A DNA stretch of 64,000 nt from Alkaliphilus sp. B6464. Lineage in GTDB: Bacteria > Bacillota > Clostridia > Peptostreptococcales > Natronincolaceae. The stretch spans positions 2,356,001 through 2,420,000 of the forward strand of contig NZ_CP058557.1 of NCBI RefSeq assembly GCF_018141165.1, read 5' to 3'. The first letter of the stretch is position 1; the number at the start of each line of letters is the position of its first letter. Under the pieces are notes generated by a model. It saw only the letters and a program-made list of their open reading frames with translations. It was not told the origin of the DNA and did no database searches. Below are positions 53,346 through 63,019 of the stretch, one piece after another. The position numbers and the translations under genes were made by a program.

Positions 53346-55019
53346 ATGAGAAGGATAAAAATTATTATAGTTCCAATGCTTATTGCACTAATTGTTCTTA
53401 TGAATGTGCCTACTACATTTTCTTATGATAAGTCCACGATACCTTACAATATAAAAATTGGGCTCTTTTTCGATAGGACAGCAAAATCAACATTATTATT
53501 AGAAAGTCAATCTAGCTTTAGAGTAGGATTTTTTCAGCAGGATGAATTCATTAACTTATTTGATTTAGATGAAAATAAAATTTTATTAAGAAAAGATAAA
53601 TTCTATATAGGGCAAGGGATTAGCTTTACGGAGTATACAGGAGCTATAAATGAACAAGTTAATATATCAAATATAGAAGGTCCTTACCATATTCAAATTG
53701 GACAAAGTTTTACCAGTTACTCAGAAGCTTATAATTTTTTGAATTCACTTAATATAGGGAATGTAAATAGCTACTTATCTTATGAAAAAGAATGGAAGGT
53801 TTTTTCAGGTTTATATTTAACTGAATCGAGCGCTAATGAAGAAGCAAACAAAATAAATGCAAACTACGGCTACGATGCTAAAGTAATACAACCATCTACT
53901 ACTAGGGTCCAAGTTATTAATGAAAAAGGAAATACTATATTTATGTATGATTCAGCAGATGAAATTTATTTTACTGGCAAAGATTATAGAGGTACTACAC
54001 CTATAGTAAATGTAGAGGGTACTAACTATAGGGGAGCTATTACTGCAAAAAGGTTGTCAAATAGTGATATGACAATAATCAATAAACTACCTTTGGAGGA
54101 GTATTTGTATGGAGTTGTGCCAGGAGAAATGCCAGCATCGTGGCCAATAGAAGCTTTAAAAGCCCAAGCTGTGGCAGCAAGAGGATTTGCCCTTACTAAT
54201 TTTAATAAATACAAACAATTTGATTTTAATTTGTGCTCTACTACAAATTCTCAGGTATACAAGGGTTATACTGGAGAGCATCCTAATACAAATGTGGCAG
54301 TAGACGAAACTAGATCTAAGGTTATAACTTATAATGGTACATTGGTAGAGCCTTATTATCATTCTAATAGTGGTGGTCATACTGAAGATAGCGAAAATAT
54401 TTGGGCAGGTCAACTTTCTTATATTAGAGGAGTAGAGGATAACTTCTCTTTAGATGCGCCAAATAGCACTTGGTCTGTATCATTTACAAAAGACGAAATA
54501 AAAAACCGTTTAGCTAACCATAATATATTTATAGGAGATATTTTAGATATGAAGATTACTTCTATTTCTAATAATGGAAGAGTTTTATCTTTAGTTGTAT
54601 ATGGAACAGAAGGACAAGAGATTATGGAAAAACAAAAAAGTAGAACTGTTCTGGAGTTAAAAAGTAGTTGGTTTTCTATTAATTCTAATAATGACACTAA
54701 CAATGAATCTCAACTGATGGTTATAAATGGAAGTGCATCTAAAGAGGAATCCATTAACTTAACGAGTAAACATGTAATTACGGCTGATGGAATATATGAA
54801 ATCAGCAATTCGCAGGGACTCTCTATATTTAACGGAAAGGAGTATAGGAGTATAGACGAAGAAGTAATTGAAAATATTTCGGATACTTTTGTACTGCACG
54901 GAAAGGGATTTGGACATGGTTTAGGCATGAGCCAGTATGGAGCAAAGAAAATGGCCGAATTGAACTATAAATACGATGAAATACTAACTCATTATTATAC
55001 GGGTGTAAAGGTGGAATAA
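53346..55019 (+). CDS. SpoIID/LytB-type lytic transglycosylase with SPOR-like repeats
   Basis: The 557-residue protein has an N-terminal signal/anchor helix, two SPOR-like segments (about 115-140 and 150-182; YHIQIGQSFTSYSEAYNFLNSL, WKVFSGLYLTESSANEEANKI) and a SpoIID domain (about 240-555) with the catalytic Glu261 in VVPGEMPASWPIEALKAQAVAARGFA and SGGHTEDSENIWAG. SpoIID cuts glycan strands during engulfment. The SPOR-like part suggests septal targeting. It is likely a SpoIID paralogue rather than the spoIIP-partner SpoIID itself, which usually sits elsewhere. It is joined to queA by a 3-base gap. Confidence 0.9.
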   Translation: MRRIKIIIVPMLIALIVLMNVPTTFSYDKSTIPYNIKIGLFFDRTAKSTLLLESQSSFRVGFFQQDEFINLFDLDENKILLRKDKFYIGQGISFTEYTGAINEQVNISNIEGPYHIQIGQSFTSYSEAYNFLNSLNIGNVNSYLSYEKEWKVFSGLYLTESSANEEANKINANYGYDAKVIQPSTTRVQVINEKGNTIFMYDSADEIYFTGKDYRGTTPIVNVEGTNYRGAITAKRLSNSDMTIINKLPLEEYLYGVVPGEMPASWPIEALKAQAVAARGFALTNFNKYKQFDFNLCSTTNSQVYKGYTGEHPNTNVAVDETRSKVITYNGTLVEPYYHSNSGGHTEDSENIWAGQLSYIRGVEDNFSLDAPNSTWSVSFTKDEIKNRLANHNIFIGDILDMKITSISNNGRVLSLVVYGTEGQEIMEKQKSRTVLELKSSWFSINSNNDTNNESQLMVINGSASKEESINLTSKHVITADGIYEISNSQGLSIFNGKEYRSIDEEVIENISDTFVLHGKGFGHGLGMSQYGAKKMAELNYKYDEILTHYYTGVKVE

Positions 55020-55022
55020 AAA

Positions 55023-56048
55023 ATGGAAACAAAAGACTTTGATTTTTACTTACCAGAGGAATTAATTGCACAAACACCTTTGGAAAATAGAGATAATTCA
55101 AGATTGATGGTTTTGGATAGGGAGACTGGAAAAATTGAACATAAGCATTTTTATGATATTGTAGAATTTTTAAACCCTGGAGATTGTTTAGTATTAAATG
55201 ACACTAGAGTATTACCTGCAAGATTAATTGGTGAAAAAGAAGTAACTAGGGGTAAAATAGAATTTCTATTATTAAAAAGAATAGAATTAGACACGTGGGA
55301 AGCATTAGTCAAGCCAGGAAAAAAAGCAAAGATTGGTAGTAGATTTGTTTTTGGTGATGGACTACTGCATACAGAAGTTGTAGGTATGGGAGAAGAAGGC
55401 TCTAGAATTATAAAGTTTGAATATGATGGTGTATTTGAAGAAATATTAGATAGACTAGGGCAAATGCCATTACCACCATATATTACAGAAGCGCTGGAGG
55501 ATAAGGAACGATACCAAACAGTATACTCTAAAAATCAGGGTTCTGCAGCTGCACCTACAGCTGGCCTACACTTCACTAAGGAGTTATTGCAAAAAATAGA
55601 AAATAAAGGAATAAAAGTTGTATATATTACTTTGCATGTTGGCTTAGGTACATTTCGCCCTGTAAAGGTGGAAAAAATAGAAGAACATAAGATGCACTCG
55701 GAATTTTATATTCTAGATGATAAAACTGCTAGTATTATTAATAATGCTAAAAAACAAGGAAATAAAGTAGTTGCTGTGGGCACTACTAGTTGTAGAACTT
55801 TAGAGTCAGTAGCATATACATATGGACAAATAAAGCCTAGTAGTGGATGGACGGATATTTTTATTTATCCCGGATATAGTTTTAAAATAGTGGATAATTT
55901 AATTACTAATTTTCATTTACCAGAATCAACATTAATTATGTTGGTTAGTGCTTTAGCAGGTCAGGATAGAACCTTAAATGCCTATGAGACCGCAGTAAAA
56001 GAAAGATATAGATTTTTTAGTTTTGGAGATGCTATGTTCATAAAATAA
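55023..56048 (+). CDS. queA: S-adenosylmethionine:tRNA ribosyltransferase-isomerase
   Basis: The 341-residue protein starts [33 protein letters not shown] and contains [23 protein letters not shown] and [18 protein letters not shown]. QueA transfers the ribosyl part of SAM to preQ1-modified tRNA to give epoxyqueuosine. It precedes tgt in the universal queuosine order. Confidence 0.97.
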   Translation: METKDFDFYLPEELIAQTPLENRDNSRLMVLDRETGKIEHKHFYDIVEFLNPGDCLVLNDTRVLPARLIGEKEVTRGKIEFLLLKRIELDTWEALVKPGKKAKIGSRFVFGDGLLHTEVVGMGEEGSRIIKFEYDGVFEEILDRLGQMPLPPYITEALEDKERYQTVYSKNQGSAAAPTAGLHFTKELLQKIENKGIKVVYITLHVGLGTFRPVKVEKIEEHKMHSEFYILDDKTASIINNAKKQGNKVVAVGTTSCRTLESVAYTYGQIKPSSGWTDIFIYPGYSFKIVDNLITNFHLPESTLIMLVSALAGQDRTLNAYETAVKERYRFFSFGDAMFIK

Positions 56049-56057
56049 GGATGGTGA

Positions 56058-57185
<1,128 letters not shown>

Positions 57186-57361
57186 GTGTTAATTGGTTAT
57201 AAATATAATAAGTTTTAACACATTAGCATACTAATTTATTAAAAGCTTTTTAGAATTTTTCTACACACAAATTAATTTTATTTGTTTTTAAAGGAAATTT
57301 GCTTTATTTGTTGAATTTGTTTATGTAAGATAATAGATTATGACATTGTAAAGGGGGGAAT

Positions 57362-57646
57362 ATGCGTATGCCAGCACAGATTGCAAGTTTAGCATTACCA
57401 TTAGGTGTATTTGTAGTTTTTTATTTTTTATTAATAAGACCACAACAAAAAAAGGATAAAAAAATTAAAGAAATGAGAAACAATCTAAAGGTTGGGGACC
57501 AAATAATAACTATCGGTGGTATTCATGGTAAGGTTATCAAAATAAAAGATGATGCTATTACTATTGAAGTTGGATCAGATAAATTAAAGCTAACGATGGC
57601 CAAGTGGTCCGTTGGAACAGTAGTTTCACAGGATAAAAGTTTATAA
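57362..57646 (+). CDS. yajC: Preprotein translocase subunit YajC
   Basis: The 94-residue protein has one membrane helix (about 8-24), LLIRPQQKKDKKIKEMRNNLKVGDQIITIGGIHGKVIKI, the YajC signature. It associates with SecDF-YidC. It is separated from tgt by 176 bases that contain no gene, with AGGGGGGAA just before the ATG. Confidence 0.95.
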   Translation: MRMPAQIASLALPLGVFVVFYFLLIRPQQKKDKKIKEMRNNLKVGDQIITIGGIHGKVIKIKDDAITIEVGSDKLKLTMAKWSVGTVVSQDKSL

Positions 57647-57649
57647 AAT

Positions 57650-57680
57650 AAAAAAGCGGCTATGCTGCTTTTTTTATTTT
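57650..57680 (+). terminator. yajC terminator
   Basis: AAAAAAGCGGC pairs with GCTGCTTTTTT around TAT, then more T. Confidence 0.85.
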
Positions 57681-57803
57681 ATAAGAGTGAAATTAGTAAT
57701 AATTTTTATATTAAGAGTCATATGTATAAATAAGACTAATCTCAGATAGGGTTCTAAAATTGTTAACCATAGAGTTAAATAAAAGAATGCTGGGGGTGTT
57801 ATG

Positions 57804-58202
57804 ATGAAGGGTGGAAAAAAAACTACAGTAAAGACAGGACCTCTTAATATAAAAATCTATGGACGTGGGCTGATTAGGGGATATATAATATCGCTATTGC
57901 TTTTTCTTATAGTAGCAGTGCTAATAACATATACAAGTATAGGAGAAAATATTATTCCGTTAATTACGTCTATTATTATGATAGTTGGTATTGTTTTTGC
58001 GGCGATTTATGCTTCTGTAAATTTGAGAAACAAAGGTTGGCTCCATGGTGGAATTATAGGATTAGTTTTTATTTTGATATTAATTGGTTTAAGTAAAATA
58101 TTTATAGCAGATTATTCAGTTGACAGGATTGCTTTATATAAAATTGGATTAAGTATGGGAGCAGGAATAATAGGGGGCATGCTAGGGGTAAACATTAAAT
58201 AA
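57804..58202 (+). CDS. TIGR04086 family membrane protein
   Basis: The 132-residue protein has four helices: a basic N-terminus, YIISLLLFLIVAVLITYTSI, the NLRNKGWLHGGIIGL loop and a Gly-rich last helix ending GMLGVNI. This is the TIGR04086 pattern, a family of unknown function usually found between yajC and scfA in Clostridia. GGGGGTG precedes ATG 57804; ATG 57801 is too close to it. Confidence 0.85.
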   Translation: MKGGKKTTVKTGPLNIKIYGRGLIRGYIISLLLFLIVAVLITYTSIGENIIPLITSIIMIVGIVFAAIYASVNLRNKGWLHGGIIGLVFILILIGLSKIFIADYSVDRIALYKIGLSMGAGIIGGMLGVNIK

Positions 58203-58274
58203 TAAGCTTTTTTTTCCTTTTTCTTTGTGGTATAATGCAATAGTATTAGGATTTTATAGGAAAGGAGCTTTCAT

Positions 58275-58415
58275 ATGAAACATATTAAAACATTGAGCGG
58301 CGCAACTCTTGTAAAAAGTGCTGTTAAGGGAGGATGTGGCGAGTGTCAGACTTCTTGCCAATCAGCCTGCAAAACTTCTTGTACAGTAGCTAACCAAGAG
58401 TGTGAAAACAGATAA
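58275..58415 (+). CDS. scfA: SCIFF peptide, ranthipeptide precursor
   Basis: This 46-residue precursor is missed by length cut-offs. It starts MKHIKTLSGATLVKSAVKGG and then has six Cys, at 21, 24, 28, 32, 36 and 43 (six cysteines in forty-five residues). Thr37 follows Cys36. In the characterised homologue a thioether joins Cys32 to Thr37; both are here. AAAGGAG is 8 bases before the ATG and TATAAT (58231-58236) is a likely -10. The peptide is conserved through the Clostridia; its role is not settled. Confidence 0.96.
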   Translation: MKHIKTLSGATLVKSAVKGGCGECQTSCQSACKTSCTVANQECENR

Positions 58416-58431
58416 TTACATAAAGGTTAAG

Positions 58432-58459
58432 CAGCAGTGTAAATTCACTGCTGTTTTTT
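58432..58459 (+). terminator. Hairpin terminator between scfA and scfB
   Basis: CAGCAGTG (58432-58439) pairs with CACTGCTG (58446-58453) before TTTTTT. Partial read-through would make far more peptide mRNA than maturase mRNA. Confidence 0.9.
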
Positions 58460-58575
58460 CTTTAAGTGGATAATATTATACGACTTTTTTCTTGAATGTT
58501 TCTATTATATTTTATACAATGAGTTTATGCTTATTTTTTATTACTTAAGTGGCTTAATGAAAGGAGCTTTATATA

Positions 58576-59931
58576 ATGATTCATAAATTTTATCAAGATA
58601 ATACCTATATGGTGATGGATGTTAACAGCGGAGCTGTTCATGTTATTGACAAGTTAGCCTATGATGTTTTAGATTTTTATTCAGATAAAGAAACAGAAGA
58701 CATTGTAGAATTGCTTAAGAACAAATATTCTAGCGTAGAGATAAGAGAAGCTATTAAAGAGTTAGACTCTATAAAAGAAGAAGGACTTTTATTTGCAGAC
58801 GATCGTTACTTTAATCATGAAGGCTTTAAGAACAAAAAGCCTATTGTTAAAGCTTTATGTCTACATATAGCTCATGATTGCAATATACGGTGTAAATATT
58901 GCTTTGCGTCTCAAGGAGATTTTAAAGGAGATCGAAGCTTAATGAGCGCTGAGATTGGTAAAAAATCTATAGACTTTTTGCTTAAAAATTCTGGAGGTCG
59001 TCATAATTTAGAAGTAGACTTCTTTGGTGGCGAGCCATTAATGAACTTTGAAACCGTTAAAGAAATAGTTGATTATGGAAGAGAGCAAGAGAAAAAATAT
59101 AATAAAAATATTAGGTTTACTATGACCACTAATGGTGTGCTTCTTAATGAAGAAAATATGAAATATATTAATGAAAATATGTACAACGTGGTTCTTAGTA
59201 TTGATGGGCGCAAAGAAGTTAATGATACTATGAGATATTCTATTAATGGACAAGGTACATATGATATAATAGTACCTAAGTTTTTAAAAATGGTAGAGAT
59301 GAGAGAACATCGTAACTATTATGTTAGGGGAACTTTTACTAGAGAAAACTTAGATTTTGCAAAAGATGTGTTGCATCTTGCAGATTTAGGATTTAAAAGT
59401 ACGTCTATGGAACCAGTAGTAGCTGAGCCGCATCATGACTATGCTATTAAAGAAGAAGACTTATCAACTGTATTTGAGCAATATGAAGCTTTAGCTAGAG
59501 AATATGTTAAAAGAATTAAAGAAGGAAAAGGATTTGATTTTTTCCACTTTATGATAGACTTAAATCAAGGGCCATGTGTAATTAAACGGGTTTCTGGATG
59601 TGGTGCTGGTGCTGAATATTTAGCTATTACTCCTGAAGGAGAGATTTACCCATGCCATCAATTTGTTGGTAATGAAGATTTTAAAATTGGAAATATCATG
59701 GAAGAAACTCTGAATACTTCTTTATACAACGAATTTAGTAATGCTCATATTTATAATAAAGATAAATGTGGTAAGTGTTGGGCGAAGTTTTATTGCAGTG
59801 GTGGATGTCATGCTAATGCTTATAATTTTAACAAAAATATTTATGAGCCTTATGATATTGGATGCGAAATGGAGAAGAAGAGAATTGAGTGTGCCTTAAC
59901 AATTCAAGCAAAATTAGCAGAGGAGGATTAA
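58576..59931 (+). CDS. scfB: SCIFF radical SAM maturase
   Basis: The 451-residue protein has an N-terminal peptide-recognition part (about 1-85; YDVLDFYSD), a radical SAM core with CNIRCKYC (about 100-107), and a C-terminal SPASM/twitch region with auxiliary iron-sulfur cysteines (CGAGAEYLAITPEGEIYPCHQ and CGKCWAKFYCSGGCHAN). It forms thioether links in the SCIFF peptide. AAAGGAGC precedes the ATG. Distance from scfA is 160 bases, with a terminator between. Confidence 0.96.
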   Translation: MIHKFYQDNTYMVMDVNSGAVHVIDKLAYDVLDFYSDKETEDIVELLKNKYSSVEIREAIKELDSIKEEGLLFADDRYFNHEGFKNKKPIVKALCLHIAHDCNIRCKYCFASQGDFKGDRSLMSAEIGKKSIDFLLKNSGGRHNLEVDFFGGEPLMNFETVKEIVDYGREQEKKYNKNIRFTMTTNGVLLNEENMKYINENMYNVVLSIDGRKEVNDTMRYSINGQGTYDIIVPKFLKMVEMREHRNYYVRGTFTRENLDFAKDVLHLADLGFKSTSMEPVVAEPHHDYAIKEEDLSTVFEQYEALAREYVKRIKEGKGFDFFHFMIDLNQGPCVIKRVSGCGAGAEYLAITPEGEIYPCHQFVGNEDFKIGNIMEETLNTSLYNEFSNAHIYNKDKCGKCWAKFYCSGGCHANAYNFNKNIYEPYDIGCEMEKKRIECALTIQAKLAEED

Positions 59932-59933
59932 TA

Positions 59934-60446
59934 GTGATTAAGTCAATCAAAGGCAAAAAACCTGCTATCGATAATAGTTGCTTTATTGCAGAAACAGCAA
60001 ATATAGTTGGAGATGTAACTATAGCAGCAAATTCTAGTATTTGGTACAATGTAGTTATACGAGCAGATGAGAATTATGTAAAGATTGGAGAAAATACCAA
60101 TATTCAAGACAACTCTGTTATTCATAACAGCATAGAATTTCCTACTATCATTGGTGATAATGTTACTGTAGGTCATAATGCGATTGTTCATGCTTGCACA
60201 GTTGGGAATGATTGTCTAATTGGAATGGGTGCTATTATATTAAATGGTGCAGAAATTGGGGATGAAACAATTGTCGGTGCTGGTGCCCTTGTTGCCCAAG
60301 GAAAGAAAATACCTTCTGGAGTATTAGCCCTAGGTTCACCTGCAAAGGTAATTAGAGAACTAACAGAACAAGAAAAAGAAGGGTTAAGGGATTCTGCTAG
60401 ACATTATATAAATACGGCCAATGACCATATGAATAATGAAAAATAA
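59934..60446 (+). CDS. Gamma-carbonic-anhydrase-like hexapeptide-repeat protein
   Basis: The 170-residue left-handed beta-helix has the zinc His residues in SVIHNS (first), VGHNAIVHAC (second and third). YrdA/CaiE-type relatives are mostly uncharacterised, so carbonic anhydrase activity is possible but not certain. GAGGAGG is 7 bases before GTG 59934; the upstream in-frame ATG at 59889 lies inside scfB and is not used. The gene follows scfB by 2 bases. Confidence 0.88.
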   Translation: MIKSIKGKKPAIDNSCFIAETANIVGDVTIAANSSIWYNVVIRADENYVKIGENTNIQDNSVIHNSIEFPTIIGDNVTVGHNAIVHACTVGNDCLIGMGAIILNGAEIGDETIVGAGALVAQGKKIPSGVLALGSPAKVIRELTEQEKEGLRDSARHYINTANDHMNNEK

Positions 60447-60476
60447 TAATACCTAAGGTATTAAATAGATATGTCA

Positions 60477-60502
60477 TCCGGTGGAGTATAAGCTCCATCG
60501 GA
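60477..60502 (+). terminator. Hairpin before secD
   Basis: TCCGGTGGAG pairs with CTCCATCGGA around TATAAG. The following AATTAAATTTTA is only weakly U-rich, so it is a modest terminator. Confidence 0.55.
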
Positions 60503-60617
60503 ATTAAATTTTATGCTATTGGAATTTTATGTAATGTTGTATGGTTTTATTGACGATTATTTATCATATGTATATAATTAAACTGATTATGTTATATATA
60601 GAGAGGAAGTGGATAAT

Positions 60618-61871
60618 ATGAAAGCAAAGAGTGGTATTATATTTATAATTATTATTGCCATTTTGGGATTAGCAATATTTACAGCTTTCAATGGGCTAGA
60701 AATTGGCAACTATAAAATAAGGCCCGTAAAGGATTCAGTTCGACAAGGACTTGATTTAAAAGGTGGAGTTTATGTTCTTTATGAAGCCCAAACGGATAAA
60801 ACTGGTAGAGAATTAGACGAATTAATAGAGCAGGTTATAGAAGTATTTAGTAGACGTGTAGATAGTATGGGACTTACAGAACCATTGATTATTCGAGAAG
60901 GTGAAAAGAGAATTCGTGTTGAATTGCCAGGAGCAAAAAATGCTCAAGAAGCTATAGATATGATTGGTAAAACAGCACAGCTGAAATTTGTTACTGCTGA
61001 TGATGAAGTTGTGGTTACAGGTAGTAATGTAGTTAGAGCTCAAGCAACCTTAGGAGAAGGAAATTCACCACATGTAAGCTTAGAATTTGATAGTGAAGGA
61101 GCTAAAAAGTTTGCTGATGCAACTGGTAGATTAGCTGAGCTACAAAATAGTATGGATAAAATAATTTATATTATATTAGACGATGAGGTAATTTCAAGTC
61201 CAGTAGTTAACAGCAAAATTCCAGATGGACATGCATCTATTTCTGGTGGATTTACAATAGAAACAGCATCTAATTTAGCTGCTTTAATTAGGGCAGGGGC
61301 TTTACCTGTAAACTTAGAAGAAGTACAAACATCAACAATTACTGCTACTTTAGGTGAAAATGCCTTAAACAGAAGCTTACAGGCAGCTAAAGTAGGTATT
61401 ATACTTGTGTTTCTTTTTATGCTCATTTATTATAGAATACCTGGTTTAGTTGCAAGTATTGCATTGTCCATATATATATTACTTGTAATAGGAACAATGA
61501 TAACTTTAAAAGCAACATTTACATTGCCTAGTATCGCTGCTTTAATTCTTTCTGTAGGTATGGCAGTAGATGCTAACGTTATTATTTTTGAAAGAATTAA
61601 AGAGGAAATTAAAGCTGGTAAAACAGTTAGAGCTGCAATCGACTCAGGATTTAAGAGAGCATTTACATCAATTCTAGACTCTAATATTACTACCCTTATA
61701 TCAGGAATTGTTTTATATCAATTTGGTACAGGCCCTATTAAAGGATTTGCAGTTATGCTAATAATTGGTATTGCTGCAAGTATGTTTACAGCTGTTGTAG
61801 TTACCAAATTCTTATTAAAATTATTTGTAGGAATGAATCTAACTAAAAATAGCAAACTTTACGGAGCGTAA
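60618..61871 (+). CDS. secD: Protein translocase subunit SecD
   Basis: The 417-residue protein has one helix near the N-terminus, the periplasmic-type P1 domain (LDLKGGVYVLYEAQT...), then five helices containing GMAVDANVIIFERIKEE. With SecF it uses the proton or sodium gradient to aid late secretion. GAGGAAG precedes ATG 60618; GTG 60609 overlaps the ribosome site. Confidence 0.96.
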   Translation: MKAKSGIIFIIIIAILGLAIFTAFNGLEIGNYKIRPVKDSVRQGLDLKGGVYVLYEAQTDKTGRELDELIEQVIEVFSRRVDSMGLTEPLIIREGEKRIRVELPGAKNAQEAIDMIGKTAQLKFVTADDEVVVTGSNVVRAQATLGEGNSPHVSLEFDSEGAKKFADATGRLAELQNSMDKIIYIILDDEVISSPVVNSKIPDGHASISGGFTIETASNLAALIRAGALPVNLEEVQTSTITATLGENALNRSLQAAKVGIILVFLFMLIYYRIPGLVASIALSIYILLVIGTMITLKATFTLPSIAALILSVGMAVDANVIIFERIKEEIKAGKTVRAAIDSGFKRAFTSILDSNITTLISGIVLYQFGTGPIKGFAVMLIIGIAASMFTAVVVTKFLLKLFVGMNLTKNSKLYGA

Positions 61872-61886
61872 AAAGGGGGGAGACTT

Positions 61887-62756
61887 ATGAATATTGTACA
61901 AAGACGAAAAATATGGTTTTCTATTTCTGTAGCAATTATGTTACTAGGTTTAGTTTTAGGACTTGTAAGAGGGCTCAATTTTGGAATTGACTTTACTGGC
62001 GGAACCTTATTGGAAATTGAACTTCATAAATATGTAGCTACGGAAGAAATAAGAGAAATTACTGATAAATATGACTCTAGCTCAAGTATAAATATGTTAG
62101 GTGAGGAAAAGACAACAGTTCAGATTAGAATGAACGAAGACTTTGATAATGAAAAGCGTACAGAGATTTTTGAAGAATTTAGGGAAAAATATAATTTAAC
62201 TGAAGAAGACTTTTTAAGAGCAGATCAATTTGGACCATCAGTAGGAAAAGAAATTCAGGGTAAAGCACTACTTTCAATGCTTATCGCTGCTGTTGGAATG
62301 TTAATATATATTACAATTAGATTTGAGTTTAGCTTTGCTATTTCAGCTATTATAGCATTAACTCATGACGTTTTAATTGTATTAGCAATGTACTCTATAC
62401 TTCGAGTACCCGTTAATAGCCCTTTTGTAGCTGCCATTTTAACTATTCTAGGATATTCTATTAATGATACAATTGTTATATTTGATAGAATAAGAGAAAA
62501 CATTAAATTTATGAAAAAGTCTGACTACACACAGGTAGCTAATGATAGTATTTCACAAACAATCACTCGTTCAATAAATACTTCATTAACAACATTAGTT
62601 ACTATTTTAGCCCTATATATTTTAGGAGTAGATCAAATTAGGGAATTTGCACTGCCACTAATGATAGGTGTTATAACTGGAACCTATTCCTCTGTATTCA
62701 TTGCAAGCCCATTATGGGTTATGATTAAACAAAGACAAAGGGCAAAACATATCTAA
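61887..62756 (+). CDS. secF: Protein translocase subunit SecF
   Basis: The 289-residue protein has six helices. FGIDFTGGTLLEI near the N-terminus and SINDTIVIFDRIREN in the membrane domain are diagnostic. It follows secD by 15 bases with GGGGGGAG upstream; secD and secF are separate here, not fused as in Bacillus. Confidence 0.96.
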   Translation: MNIVQRRKIWFSISVAIMLLGLVLGLVRGLNFGIDFTGGTLLEIELHKYVATEEIREITDKYDSSSSINMLGEEKTTVQIRMNEDFDNEKRTEIFEEFREKYNLTEEDFLRADQFGPSVGKEIQGKALLSMLIAAVGMLIYITIRFEFSFAISAIIALTHDVLIVLAMYSILRVPVNSPFVAAILTILGYSINDTIVIFDRIRENIKFMKKSDYTQVANDSISQTITRSINTSLTTLVTILALYILGVDQIREFALPLMIGVITGTYSSVFIASPLWVMIKQRQRAKHI

Positions 62757-62776
62757 TAAATTTAGTATGTCATAGG

Positions 62777-62815
62777 AGTGGTAATAATATTAATAAAGTA
62801 TTGTTACCACTTTAT
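62777..62815 (+). terminator. secDF terminator
   Basis: AGTGGTAATAATA (62777-62789) pairs with TATTGTTACCACT (62799-62811) with one wobble, followed by TTATC. Confidence 0.75.
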
Positions 62816-62890
62816 CTATTTTTACTAGATATTTGACGAAAAAAATATAAATTATAAAGAAGGTTTTTATTAGATTTTGTTGAATATGTG

Positions 62891-62985
62891 CTATGGGCAG
62901 CGGTAGCTGCTTTTATTGTGAATACAACAAGGCTCCCGGGACCCATCGGCAATCTTTAATTGCGTTGATGGGTGGGGTTCTTATT
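62891..62985 (+). other. Structured non-coding element between secF and recJ
   Basis: Two hairpins follow each other. GCAGC / GCTGC around GGTA (62897-62910) is followed by TTTTATT. Then a long stem with ACCCATC (62941-62947) and GATGGGT (62967-62973) as its core extends inward through GGCAAT/ATTGC and outward through AAGG-x-TCC with GG-x-TTCTT. It lies 46 bases before the recJ start. I could not match it to the T-box, 6S, SRP or known riboswitch motifs. Confidence 0.5.
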
Positions 62986-63019
62986 ATAAAAAAATTTACA
63001 TGCAGTAGGTGAATTGAAT

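Noticed and set aside
53246-53428. A 60-residue frame upstream of and overlapping the spoIID-like start
   Set aside because: It overlaps the true start in another frame and lies in the promoter region; no ribosome site.
62891-62985. A T-box riboswitch before recJ
   Set aside because: The conserved T-box core (AGGGTGGNACCGCG) is absent and recJ is not an amino-acid gene; left as an unassigned element.
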